A stretch of DNA of 64,000 nt from CALVGQ01 sp031551965 (GTDB lineage: Bacteria; Bacillota_I; Bacilli_A; Erysipelotrichales; Erysipelotrichaceae), in NCBI GenBank assembly GCA_031551965.1, contig JAVBMW010000025.1:62001-126000 (forward strand), written 5' to 3'. Under the pieces are notes generated by a model. It saw only the letters and a program-made list of their open reading frames with translations. It made no database searches and had not been told where the DNA came from. Made by a program: the position numbers and the translations under genes. How positions within the stretch are numbered: the stretch's first letter is position 1; each line of letters begins with the position of its first letter. This document shows, in pieces, positions 1 through 8,111 of this stretch.

Positions 1-38
1 TTTTAGAGACTTACATAAAATTCTGCATTCAAACGATT

Positions 39-66
39 AAAAAGCATTCTTTAGGGAATGTTTTTT
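39..66 (+). terminator. Intrinsic terminator of a gene left of the window
   Basis: A stem CATTC/GAATG, extended by A-T and G-T pairs, is followed directly by a run of six T. It would end a plus-strand transcript entering from the left edge. From here to the queT leader (about 240 bases) I see no convincing gene, only a weak open frame ending at 247. Confidence 0.6.
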
Positions 67-312
67 ATACCTCAAAAACACGCAATGAGCTTGAAGATTG
101 CATAAAATAGCTTTATTACTGTTACAAGAATTTATAATAAACGTAAAGAAGAAAGCAATAGTTCTTTCAAAACACCAGACCTTATTGATGATTGTCACCC
201 GAGAAGATGGAGTAAAAATTATTCCGATAGGCTGTTTAGAAGATTAATATTTTTGTGAAATTTCATTACAAATTAAATTGTAATAAAATATATTCAGTGC
301 TATACTTTTCAA

Positions 313-352
313 GGTCAGTCGCAATCACCCTGACGTTAAACAAAACAAGGAG
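313..352 (+). promoter_or_regulatory. preQ1-I riboswitch in the queT leader
   Basis: The stretch has the compact preQ1 class I layout: stem GTCAG (314-318) with CTGAC (330-334), a loop containing TCGCA and CACC, and an A-rich tail GTTAAACAAAACAAGG. The loop and tail closely resemble the Thermoanaerobacter tengcongensis aptamer as I remember it. The last bases, AAGGAG, are the Shine-Dalgarno of queT ten bases before its ATG. Ligand-stabilised pseudoknot formation would therefore mask the ribosome site, giving translational repression. The match to a queuosine-precursor transporter downstream is strong context. Confidence 0.88.
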
Positions 353-362
353 ATATTTAATT

Positions 363-887
363 ATGAAAAACAATGCGGTTTTAAAACTCTGCTTTGTCGC
401 TTTGATAGCGGCACTTTACACAACAGTATCATTAGCGTTAGCGCCCATTACATATGGAAACATTCAAATTCGAGTTGCTGAAGCATTTACACTATTACCT
501 CTTATATTCCCATGGAGTATATCGGGGGTCGCACTTGGATGCGTGTTAACTAATTTAATCGGTGCCATGATGGGAATCAATATTTTAGGCTATTTGGACG
601 TGTTTCTAGGCACTTTCGCAACATTGATAGCTGCCTTCCTAACTTATAAATTAAGAAATATCAAGACTTTCAATCTCCCAATACTTGCAGCATTTATGCC
701 AGTATTGCTAAATGGACTTATTATTGGTGCAGAACTTGGATGGGTTCTATTTCCAACTGAATTTTTTACAGGCTGGATGATCTGTGGGTTAGAAGTAGCG
801 ATTGGAGAAGCCATTGCGGTTTATGTATTTGGCTTACCACTAATCAAAGCACTTGAAAAAACTGAACTACAAAAGAAATTGTCTTAA
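363..887 (+). CDS. queT: QueT family queuosine-precursor transporter
   Basis: This is a 174-residue, very hydrophobic protein with about five membrane segments, starting MKNNAVLKLCFVALIAALYT. It fits the QueT (formerly DUF988) family, the likely uptake component for preQ0/preQ1 precursors of queuosine, working as an S-subunit with an ECF energizing module that is not in this window. The open frame extends upstream to 255, but I chose ATG 363 because AAGGAG sits ten bases before it and because the upstream part overlaps the preQ1-I riboswitch. Charged residues are confined to short loops. The gene is monocistronic as far as I can see. Confidence 0.88.
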   Translation: MKNNAVLKLCFVALIAALYTTVSLALAPITYGNIQIRVAEAFTLLPLIFPWSISGVALGCVLTNLIGAMMGINILGYLDVFLGTFATLIAAFLTYKLRNIKTFNLPILAAFMPVLLNGLIIGAELGWVLFPTEFFTGWMICGLEVAIGEAIAVYVFGLPLIKALEKTELQKKLS

Positions 888-971
888 TCGGCAGTTTTTT
901 TAATTTGCTATTTAAAGCAGAAACCAATACAATTTATCTATAAAAGTTTCTAATAGAAAGGATACACTGTG

Positions 972-1487
972 ATGATAATTTGGATCAATGGAGCTTTTGG
1001 ATCAGGGAAATCAACAGTAGCAGAAAAACTACATGAAAGAATAGAATGGTCTCATATATTCGATCCTGAACAGGTAGGCTATTTCTTATGGGACAACTTT
1101 CCAGAAGAATTAAAAGAAAAAGAGAACTTCCAACACATGCCAATATGGAGAGAATTCAATTACAAGATACTAAAATATTTAAATGAAACTTATGATGGAG
1201 ACTTAATCATTCCAATGACTTTGTATACTAAGCAATATTATGATGAGATTATTGGATCTTTGATTAAGGATGGAATAGATGTAAAGCACTTCATTTTGTC
1301 AGCTTCTAAAAAAACTATTATAAATCGCTTGGTTCAACGCGGAGAAAAAGAAGATTGTTGGGCAGTACAACATATAGACAAATGTATCAACTTTTATGAA
1401 AATGAAGTAACAGAGATAAAGATAGATACTGAGAATAAAGAGGTTAATCAAATAGTAGATATTATATTTGAGCAAATTAAAAAATAG
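972..1487 (+). CDS. TmrB-like ATP-binding protein
   Basis: The 171-residue protein opens with MIIWINGAFGSGKST, a P-loop (residues 6-13) in the same position as in Bacillus subtilis TmrB. The similarity continues: FDPEQVGYFL, PIWREFNYKIL, LIIPMTLY and the CWAVQHIDKC block all have counterparts in TmrB as I recall it. TmrB confers tunicamycin resistance, probably by binding the drug with ATP at the membrane. The protein is shorter than TmrB (about 197), lacking part of the C-terminal tail. GTG at 969 is an alternative start; ATG 972 gives nine bases from AAAGGA. It is followed after six bases by the next gene, so they are likely co-transcribed. The actual substrate here is unknown. Confidence 0.8.
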   Translation: MIIWINGAFGSGKSTVAEKLHERIEWSHIFDPEQVGYFLWDNFPEELKEKENFQHMPIWREFNYKILKYLNETYDGDLIIPMTLYTKQYYDEIIGSLIKDGIDVKHFILSASKKTIINRLVQRGEKEDCWAVQHIDKCINFYENEVTEIKIDTENKEVNQIVDIIFEQIKK

Positions 1488-1493
1488 GAGAGT

Positions 1494-2018
1494 ATGAAAA
1501 TGTTTACCAAATTAATCAGCAGTGAATTTCCTACAAATGATTTCGATGTTTCGCTTTATGGACAGTTTGTAGGTGAGTGGGATTTCGATTGGTCAGCGCC
1601 ACTAAGTGATGGAACTGTAAAGCGACATAAAGGAGAATGGATATTCAGTTATATATTAGAAGGTAAAGCAATCCAAGATTTGTTTATATGTCCTTCATTA
1701 AATACAAGAGTAACAGACTATGATGAAGAAGCTACATTTGGTACAACAATCCGCAGTCCACTTGCCGATGGGACAGGAATGTGGCAAATTACATATATCA
1801 ATGACAAAGGACAAAAAATAGATCATCTAAATGCGATTGAGATTGATGGAAATATTATTCAAACAGGAATTAATTATGATCCCAAGGATGAAACAATTTG
1901 GCAATGGAATTTTAAAGACATTACAAAAAATTCGTTTTACTGGGAATCAATATGGTCAAAAGACCAAGGAAAAACTTGGAATCTTTGTTGCGAGTTGACG
2001 GCAACAAGAAGAAAATAG
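1494..2018 (+). CDS. Calycin-like (DUF1579-like) hypothetical protein
   Basis: This 174-residue soluble protein has no signal peptide or membrane segment. It is rich in alternating aromatic/hydrophobic strands: GQFVGEWDFDW, GEWIFSYILEG, MWQITYIND, WQWNFKDIT, FYWESIWSKD. That pattern is typical of small beta-barrel proteins of the DUF1579/lipocalin-like kind, in which a G-x-W motif opens the barrel. I do not recognise a specific function. AGGAG (1487-1491) overlaps the stop of the tmrB-like gene and lies three bases from ATG 1494, so translation is probably coupled. The stop codon is part of a terminator hairpin shared with glpK. Confidence 0.6.
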   Translation: MKMFTKLISSEFPTNDFDVSLYGQFVGEWDFDWSAPLSDGTVKRHKGEWIFSYILEGKAIQDLFICPSLNTRVTDYDEEATFGTTIRSPLADGTGMWQITYINDKGQKIDHLNAIEIDGNIIQTGINYDPKDETIWQWNFKDITKNSFYWESIWSKDQGKTWNLCCELTATRRK

Positions 2019-2042
2019 AATTCGGGATATCCGAATTCTATT
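2014..2042. terminator. Bidirectional terminator between convergent genes
   Basis: A perfect 12-bp inverted repeat, AATAGAATTCGG (2014-2025) and CCGAATTCTATT (2031-2042), encloses a five-base loop. Both stop codons, TAG of the plus gene (2016-2018) and TAG of glpK (2038-2040 on the minus strand), lie inside the stem. Confidence 0.8.
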
Positions 2043-3522
2043 TAGTATGTTGTATACAAGATTGAACTGCCTTTTGCCACTGAGAGTAAAGCTCATTGGC
2101 TTTTTCTTTGTCCATTAGTGGAGTAAATTGAGTAGCTGTTGAGGTTTTGAGTTCATCCATTGTCCAGTAGTTGACCGCAAGCCCTGCAAGATAAGCAGCA
2201 CCAAGGGCAGTCGTTTCTGCATTTTGAAGTCTTTCAACTGGGATTTGAAGGATATCACTTTGAAATTGAAGTAAGAAATTGTTTGCGGTTGCACCGCCAT
2301 CAACTCTTAGCACTTCTAATTTTTCATTTAAATCATTTTGCATTGCGTCTAAGATATCTTTACTTTGATAGGCGATCGCTTCCAAAGCAGCACGAGTAAT
2401 GTGTTCCTTTGTAACTCCACGAGTTAATCCGAAAATAGATCCGCGACATTGATCATCCCAATAAGGAGCACCCAATCCAACAAATGCAGGAACGATAACT
2501 ACACCATTGTTGTCCTCAACACTGAGAGCCATTTTTTCTGTTTCTGAAGCATGTTGAAAAAGTTGTAAACCATCACGTAACCATTGAATCAAACTACCAC
2601 ATACAAAGATACTTCCTTCTAGTGCATATTGAATCTTTCCGTTGATTTCCCAGGCAATTGTGCTAACTAATCCATGTTTTGATTCGACAATCGTATCTCC
2701 GGTATTCATAAGTAAGAAACCACCAGTTCCATATGTATTTTTTGCCATCCCTTTTTCAAAACATCCCTGCCCAAATAATGCCGCTTGTTGATCACCAATT
2801 ACTGATGCAATAGGAATTTCCTGATTGAAAAATTGAACAGGTGAAGTCGTAGCATAAACACAAGATGAAGACTTTACTTCTGGAAGCATGCTTCTTGGAA
2901 CCTCAAACATAGAAAGAAGTTCTTCATCCCATTGCTTAGTTCGTATATTATACAATAGTGTTCTTGAAGCATTGGAAACATCTGTGATATGTGTCTTGTT
3001 TCCACTTAATTTATAAACAAGCCATGAGTCTACAGTACCAAACAAAAGGTCGCCTTTCAAAGCTTTTTCATTAGCACCTTTAACATTATCAAGAATCCAT
3101 TTAATTTTAGAAGCGGAGAAATAAGCATCTACTTTTAAACCAGTTTTATGTAAAATAGTTTCTTCATATCCTTGTTTCTTAATGTCATTGCATATTTTAT
3201 CACTTTGACGAGATTGCCAAACGATCGCATGATAAATTGGAACACCTGTTTTTTTATCCCACACAACAGTAGTTTCACGTTGGTTTGTGATTCCAATTGC
3301 AGCGATCTGCTCAGGAGTAATTCCTTTAGTCTGAATAATATCTGAAATCACAGATAATGTGCTATGCCAAATTTCATTAGCATCATGCTCGACCCATCCA
3401 GGTTTTGGAAAATATTGAGTAAATTCCTTTTGTGAAACAGCGATAACTTGACTTTCATGATTGACTAAAAGAGCACGAGTACTAGTAGTACCTTGATCAA
3501 TAGCTAAGATATATTTTTCCAT
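2038..3522 (-). CDS. glpK: Glycerol kinase
   Basis: A 494-residue FGGY-family kinase that phosphorylates glycerol to glycerol 3-phosphate in the cytosol. Visible family marks are the N-terminal phosphate-binding motif AIDQGTTSTRA (residues 7-17), the glycerol-site region GWVEHDANEIW, GDQQAALFGQG, and the C-terminal GGATANNFLLQFQSDIL. Length is normal for GlpK. No glpF or glpD is next to it, so uptake must be encoded elsewhere. The leader carries a terminator-like hairpin at 3602-3624 on the coding strand, suggesting attenuation such as by GlpP (inference). Confidence 0.96.
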   Translation of the reverse strand: MEKYILAIDQGTTSTRALLVNHESQVIAVSQKEFTQYFPKPGWVEHDANEIWHSTLSVISDIIQTKGITPEQIAAIGITNQRETTVVWDKKTGVPIYHAIVWQSRQSDKICNDIKKQGYEETILHKTGLKVDAYFSASKIKWILDNVKGANEKALKGDLLFGTVDSWLVYKLSGNKTHITDVSNASRTLLYNIRTKQWDEELLSMFEVPRSMLPEVKSSSCVYATTSPVQFFNQEIPIASVIGDQQAALFGQGCFEKGMAKNTYGTGGFLLMNTGDTIVESKHGLVSTIAWEINGKIQYALEGSIFVCGSLIQWLRDGLQLFQHASETEKMALSVEDNNGVVIVPAFVGLGAPYWDDQCRGSIFGLTRGVTKEHITRAALEAIAYQSKDILDAMQNDLNEKLEVLRVDGGATANNFLLQFQSDILQIPVERLQNAETTALGAAYLAGLAVNYWTMDELKTSTATQFTPLMDKEKANELYSQWQKAVQSCIQHTK

Positions 3523-3593
3523 TGTTTTACCTCACTAGATACATCATACTGAAAAATTTGAAATGGTTCAAGTTGAAGAAAAATAGAGATAAG

Positions 3594-3624
3594 AAAAAAA
3601 GTTCATTTTACCCGTTAAAATGAA
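3594..3624 (-). terminator. Attenuator-like hairpin in the glpK leader
   Basis: On the minus strand TTCATTTTA and TAAAATGAA form a nine-base stem with a five-base loop, followed by C and seven T (3594-3600). It ends about 70 bases upstream of the glpK start. The gene on the other side is divergent, so no upstream minus-strand gene needs this terminator. Leader terminators of glp operons in Bacillus are controlled by the antiterminator GlpP; the same role here is inferred. Confidence 0.5.
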
Positions 3625-3673
3625 AAGAACTGGAAATACTCATGATATAGATTATTGAAATGAGGTTAAGTCA

Positions 3674-4396
3674 ATGAAACAGTTTATATTAATTCTACTA
3701 TCTATGATACTATTAACAGGTTGTTCAAAAAACAAAAATGAGCAAACGCCAACTTCAGATTCACCAGTAATTTTTGAAAATGAAGTGAGATCTGAAAATT
3801 TCACGCTTTCAGAGGATCAACAGAAATTGATCAGTGAAATGTTTGTAACATCTGGGATTTATAAAACTTACAACAAGGATTATGTCAATGAAAATGGCAT
3901 TAGTTTTAGTATTATTGATAACTATATTATGGCAACTGCACAATCAAAAGAAATACCAACTTTATCTATCATTCGAGAATCAACTCTTCAAAATGGTGAA
4001 GTAACTTCAATTTATCGCTATGAACGTTTTTATCGACAAGAGATAGAATTTGAATATATGAAAGCAGATAAAAAAAGAAACGGTATTCTTACTGTAAGTA
4101 ATTATCGAGAAATGGATAGTGGAGAGTTTTATCATAATCAACCAGTAATTTGCGAGTTATATGTACCTTCGAGTCCAAATCAAACTAATTTTACATTCTA
4201 TTATGATCCAGATTCTTTGTTTATTTATAACTTTAATGAACAAGGTGAAAAAGAAGAGTACATATTTACTTATGATTTACAACGAAAACAAAAAGAGCAT
4301 TGTAAATCAATTTATAAAATATTTTCGCAAACCGATGATGACGCTTTAAGGTTAGCTCATGACATTGTGGAGTATATCAACAAAAATGAAAACTGA
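3674..4396 (+). CDS. Hypothetical lipoprotein
   Basis: A 240-residue secreted lipoprotein. The signal peptide MKQFILILLSMILLTGCSK ends in a good lipobox (LLTG-C, Cys 17), followed by a polar linker NKNEQTPTSDSP and a soluble domain of about 210 residues. The domain is rich in Tyr, Phe and charged residues and shows no motif I recognise. GAGGTT lies about seven bases before ATG 3674. It is transcribed alone, divergently from glpK, and is followed by its own terminator. A surface-anchored role is all that can be inferred. Confidence 0.65.
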   Translation: MKQFILILLSMILLTGCSKNKNEQTPTSDSPVIFENEVRSENFTLSEDQQKLISEMFVTSGIYKTYNKDYVNENGISFSIIDNYIMATAQSKEIPTLSIIRESTLQNGEVTSIYRYERFYRQEIEFEYMKADKKRNGILTVSNYREMDSGEFYHNQPVICELYVPSSPNQTNFTFYYDPDSLFIYNFNEQGEKEEYIFTYDLQRKQKEHCKSIYKIFSQTDDDALRLAHDIVEYINKNEN

Positions 4397-4401
4397 TAGA
4401 G

Positions 4402-4432
4402 AACTAGCTGAAAAGTTAGTTTTTTCTTTTTA
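4402..4432 (+). terminator. Intrinsic terminator after the lipoprotein gene
   Basis: Eight-base stem AACTAGCT (4402-4409) with AGTTAGTT (4414-4421), one G-T pair, GAAA tetraloop, then TTTTCTTTTT. Confidence 0.85.
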
Positions 4433-4448
4433 GAGAACTAATATTTCG

Positions 4449-4457
4449 TGGTATAAT
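4449..4457 (+). promoter_or_regulatory. Extended -10 promoter of the tmk operon
   Basis: TGGTATAAT is an exact extended -10 element (TGn plus TATAAT) 32 bases before the tmk ATG. No good -35 is visible, which is usual for extended -10 promoters. Confidence 0.6.
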
Positions 4458-4489
4458 TGTTAGAGATTGAAAGTAGAGTGAACCACATT

Positions 4490-5119
4490 ATGAACAAGGG
4501 ATTATTTATTACATTTGAAGGACCAGACGGAAGTGGAAAAACAACCGTAAGTACTGAAGTATATAAGCGTTTATTGAATGAAGGTTATGATGTTATTTAT
4601 ACTAGAGAACCAGGTGGTATTGATATAGCCGAGCAAATCAGAAAAGTGATCTTAGATCCAGCGAATACCGCAATGGATATCAGAACTGAAGCATTACTTT
4701 ATGCTGCAAGCAGAAGACAACATTTAGTTGAAAAAGTATTACCTGCTTTAGCACAAGATAAAATCGTAATATGCGATCGTTTTGTCGATAGCTCATTAGC
4801 TTATCAAGGTGTTGGTCGTGGTATTGGAATGGAAGAAGTATTTCAAATCAATCAATTTGCGATCGAAGGGAAAATGCCTGATAAAACAATCTATTTAGAT
4901 ATTGATGCTGAAGTTGGATTGCAACGTATTGGGAACCGAGCATTTAAAGATCGTTTAGATCAAGAATCATTAGATTTCCATTCAAAAGTAATGGAAGGAT
5001 ATAAACAAGTATTTGAAAAATTTAAAGATCGAATGATTTTGATCGATGCATCAAAAGACCCAGAAACAGTTATACAAGCGGCAACTCATGAGGTGGTGAA
5101 GCTTATTCATGAAAAATAG
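4490..5119 (+). CDS. tmk: Thymidylate kinase
   Basis: A 209-residue dTMP kinase that makes dTDP for DNA synthesis. It shows the P-loop EGPDGSGKTT (residues 8-17), the DR(Y/F) motif in CDRFVDSSLAYQG, and a lid region with GNRAFKDRLDQE. ATG 4490 gives MNKGLFITFEGPDG, the usual family N-terminus; the in-frame TTG at 4457 overlaps the -10 element and is rejected. The 3' end overlaps holB by 11 bases, so the two are translationally coupled. Together with holB, ricT and rsmI it forms the conserved Bacillota operon. Confidence 0.96.
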   Translation: MNKGLFITFEGPDGSGKTTVSTEVYKRLLNEGYDVIYTREPGGIDIAEQIRKVILDPANTAMDIRTEALLYAASRRQHLVEKVLPALAQDKIVICDRFVDSSLAYQGVGRGIGMEEVFQINQFAIEGKMPDKTIYLDIDAEVGLQRIGNRAFKDRLDQESLDFHSKVMEGYKQVFEKFKDRMILIDASKDPETVIQAATHEVVKLIHEK

Positions 5120-6080
5120 AATCATTGCTGAACAAGAAATCGTTTATCAAACATTGGAAAATTGCTTAAAAGGAAATAAACTTTCACATGCTTTATTGTT
5201 TACAGGGCCAAAAGGAACTCCTAAATTTCAAACGGCATTGTTTCTGGCTCAAAGTTTAATCTGTAAAGAAGCAGATCCTTTTGCATGTGAAGAATGTGAA
5301 CTATGTGATCGTGTTAAGCAAGGGCAATATACAGATGTTTTAATATTAGATGGAACACAAAAATCAATCAAAAAGGATGATGTGATTCGTCTTCAAAATC
5401 AATTTAATAAAACAGCATTAGAAGAAAACGGAAGAAAGATATACATTATTAATCAAGCTGAAAATGCCACGATTGAAGCATTGAACAGCTTATTAAAATT
5501 TTTGGAAGAACCAAGTGGAGAAAACACAACTGCAATTCTTATTGTTGATCAAGTTGAAAGATTACTTCCGACAATTGTGAGCCGTTGTCAAATAATTCCA
5601 TTTAGGCCGATCCCTCAAGATACATGTTACTCTCAAGCAATTGAAAAGGGAGTTGATCCTCAAGATGCATTTCTATTAAGTTATTCAATCAATGATAGTG
5701 ATGAAATCTTAGAAATATCAGAAAAAGAAAGTTATCAAAAAGCGATTGTAGGAATAAAACAACATTTAAATAATATTCGTAGAATTGATGAATCCTTAGT
5801 GAATTTACAAAGCGAAATATTTAATGAGAAAGATAAGACAAAAGAAACATTAATTTATTTTATATCGATTTTCGAATGTATTATTCAAAATGCTTTATCT
5901 GGTAATAAAAGCAGTGTAAAATGGATACAAGATGAAATGGATAAATTATTGGCAATGAAAATTAATTTGAGTCAATGGTTGCTCATACTATTAGAAACAA
6001 AAGATAAGTGCAATCGACCATTTAATACAGGTTTGTTGTTAGATCAAATGATCTTGCAAATGAAGGAGGTAATGCAATGA
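5109..6080 (+). CDS. holB: DNA polymerase III delta' subunit
   Basis: A 323-residue clamp-loader subunit. The N-terminal AAA+ module has a P-loop-like GPKGTPKF without the normal GKT (delta' does not hydrolyse ATP), a zinc-knuckle set of cysteines (residues about 48-63, including ACEECELC), the VERLLPTIVSRCQ sensor region with the conserved SRC, and a helical C-terminal collar domain. It loads the beta clamp together with delta and tau/gamma. It overlaps tmk and then ricT (ATGA), supporting a single operon. Confidence 0.92.
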   Translation: MKNRIIAEQEIVYQTLENCLKGNKLSHALLFTGPKGTPKFQTALFLAQSLICKEADPFACEECELCDRVKQGQYTDVLILDGTQKSIKKDDVIRLQNQFNKTALEENGRKIYIINQAENATIEALNSLLKFLEEPSGENTTAILIVDQVERLLPTIVSRCQIIPFRPIPQDTCYSQAIEKGVDPQDAFLLSYSINDSDEILEISEKESYQKAIVGIKQHLNNIRRIDESLVNLQSEIFNEKDKTKETLIYFISIFECIIQNALSGNKSSVKWIQDEMDKLLAMKINLSQWLLILLETKDKCNRPFNTGLLLDQMILQMKEVMQ

Positions 6081-7177
6081 GTGAAATTATTACAGAAAGT
6101 TTTAAATACATAGCATCAGTACGTTTTCAGAATACGAAAAAACCATATACTTTTGGAGCTAACGATGAGACTTTAGAATATGGGGATTTTGTAGTTGTTG
6201 AAACTGCGAGAGGATTAGAAATCGGTGAAATGATTTCTTCTTTAAGAGATGCATCAAGCTTTACAGGTCAAACTGCTTTAAAACCAATTCATCGAAAAGC
6301 ATCACATCAAGATCGTCAGATGCATACAGAAAATAAAGAATTGGCAAAAGAAGCTTTAAAAAAATGTGCTGAATGTGTCCAAAAACATGAATTGGATATG
6401 AATCTGATCAGTGCTGAATATACATTAGATAGAAGCCGTTTGATTTTTGTATATGTTTCAGAAAATCGTGTAGATTTTAGGGAGTTATTAAAGGATTTAT
6501 CACAAATATTTAAATGTCGTATTGAACTTAGACAAATAGGTCCTCGAGATAAAGCCAAAATGGTTGGCGGACTTGGGGCGTGCGGTCTTGAAACTTGTTG
6601 TTCAAGATTTTTGGATAGCTTTGATGTTGTATCCATCAATATGGCTAAAAACCAATTGTTGGCCTTAAATATTCCGAAATTATCAGGTCAATGTGGAAAA
6701 CTGATGTGTTGTTTAAAATATGAAGATGAAGCATATAAAGAATTACGTGTAGGACTTCCTAAGATGAATAGTCAAATTGAGTTTGAAGGAAGAATGTATC
6801 GCTTGACTTCAATGAATGTTATTACGCGTCAAATCAAATTAGAGAATAAAGAAAATGCGGTATTCATGTCTATTGATGATCTTTTGAGTAAGACAAGTTA
6901 TAAGAAACCAACAGTAGTTCCAATAGAGGAAGAAGCATCAGTAAAAGTTGATGAAAAATTATCACAATCTACTGAAGAAACTGAAGCTAAAGAAGAGAAA
7001 AAACAAGAACATAGAAACAATAAAAACCGCCATAACAATCACAAAAAACCAAATCAAAATGCAAATACAAACAATGCTGAAAATCAGGCAAATGGCGAGA
7101 ATAAAAAGCCAAACAACAATAAAAAAAGACATCATCGCCATAATCCAAACAAAAACAAAGGAACACCGCAAGAATGA
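6077..7177 (+). CDS. ricT: RicT/YaaT PSP1-domain Fe-S regulator
   Basis: A 366-residue PSP1-domain protein. The domain (about residues 45-260) holds the cysteine motifs GLGACGLETCCSRF and CGKLMCCLKYE, which in B. subtilis RicT help ligate Fe-S clusters of the RicAFT complex that promotes RNase Y mRNA maturation. RicA and RicF are not in the window. The last 90 or so residues form a disordered tail very rich in Asn, His and Lys (NNKNRHNNHKK, KKRHHRHNPNKNK), longer than in B. subtilis; it could bind RNA or metal (inference). The start overlaps holB by four bases. Confidence 0.92.
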   Translation: MSEIITESFKYIASVRFQNTKKPYTFGANDETLEYGDFVVVETARGLEIGEMISSLRDASSFTGQTALKPIHRKASHQDRQMHTENKELAKEALKKCAECVQKHELDMNLISAEYTLDRSRLIFVYVSENRVDFRELLKDLSQIFKCRIELRQIGPRDKAKMVGGLGACGLETCCSRFLDSFDVVSINMAKNQLLALNIPKLSGQCGKLMCCLKYEDEAYKELRVGLPKMNSQIEFEGRMYRLTSMNVITRQIKLENKENAVFMSIDDLLSKTSYKKPTVVPIEEEASVKVDEKLSQSTEETEAKEEKKQEHRNNKNRHNNHKKPNQNANTNNAENQANGENKKPNNNKKRHHRHNPNKNKGTPQE

Positions 7178-8019
7178 TTCGCCAAAAGAGCTTTGAAAAT
7201 CAAAAGCCAACGCTATACTTAGTAGCTACTCCAATAGGCAATCTTTCCGAAATGACACCTAGAGCGATCGAAGTGTTAAAAGAAGTTGATATCATTGCAG
7301 CTGAAGATACCAGAACGACAATGAAGTTGTTGCATCATTTTCAAATCAATACGCATTGCATCGCTCATCACATGCACAATGAAGAAAAGAGTGCTAAGGG
7401 ATTACTTCAACTTTTAGAAGAAGGAAAAAATGTTGCGATTGTTTCAGATGCTGGATATCCGTTATTATCAGATCCTGGACAAAGTGCTGTACAACTTGTA
7501 AGTGAAGCTGGATACAATGTTGTTCCAATTTCGGGATCAAATGCGATGTTGAATGCTTTAGTGGCATCAGGTTTAGTGGTCATGCCTTTTTACTTCAAAG
7601 GATTTTTGTCAAATAAGGAATCAGCAGCTACAAAAGAATGTGAACAACTAAAAGCATTAGATTGTACAATTGTATTCTATGAAGCACCACATCGAATTGA
7701 AAAAACATTAAAACTTTTTTTGGAAGTGTTTGGTGATAGAAAAATATGTTTGGCACGTGAAATCACTAAGAAACATGAAGAATTTATACGTGGAAAGATT
7801 AGCGAAGTGCTAGAAATCATCGATGATATCAAAGGAGAAATGGTTCTCGTTTTAGAAGGTAATCAAGAAATTGAAGAAACAATTAGTGAAGATCAAATCG
7901 ATGCATTAGTTAAACAAAGAATTTCAGAAGGAAATTCAACTTCTGATGCGATCAAAATAGTTGCGAAAGAATTAAAAATTTCAAAGAATGAAGTTTACGC
8001 AATCATACATAAGAAGTAA
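7174..8019 (+). CDS. rsmI: 16S rRNA 2'-O-ribose C1402 methyltransferase
   Basis: A 281-residue SAM-dependent tetrapyrrole-methylase-fold protein that methylates the ribose of C1402 in the 30S decoding centre. Family hallmarks visible are LYLVATPIGNLSEMTPRA (residues 14-31), AAEDTRTT, VSDAGYPLLSDPG, ISGSNAMLNALVASG and FYEAPHRI. The start overlaps ricT by four bases. The C-terminal third carries an added helical segment. It is the last gene of the tmk operon; a weak hairpin (about 8018-8045) follows. Confidence 0.95.
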   Translation: MIRQKSFENQKPTLYLVATPIGNLSEMTPRAIEVLKEVDIIAAEDTRTTMKLLHHFQINTHCIAHHMHNEEKSAKGLLQLLEEGKNVAIVSDAGYPLLSDPGQSAVQLVSEAGYNVVPISGSNAMLNALVASGLVVMPFYFKGFLSNKESAATKECEQLKALDCTIVFYEAPHRIEKTLKLFLEVFGDRKICLAREITKKHEEFIRGKISEVLEIIDDIKGEMVLVLEGNQEIEETISEDQIDALVKQRISEGNSTSDAIKIVAKELKISKNEVYAIIHKK

Positions 8020-8111
8020 GTGATATCTGCTCGGTATCGCTTTTCTATATATCACAATAAGATTAAAAGTGTTAAAATTATTCAAGTATCAAAAAGACGG
8101 AGGATCATTCT

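Noticed and set aside
95..247. Open frame ending VTREDGVKIIPIGCLED before the queT leader
   Set aside because: It looks protein-like at the end but has no start codon with a ribosome site and no recognisable family; possibly a remnant, not supportable as a gene.
4457..4489. Upstream extension of tmk from TTG
   Set aside because: It overlaps the -10 box, and family alignment starts at ATG 4490.
6962..7210. Minus-strand hydrophobic frame opposite the ricT tail
   Set aside because: It is the complement of the Lys/Asn-rich tail; phenylalanine/isoleucine richness is an artefact.
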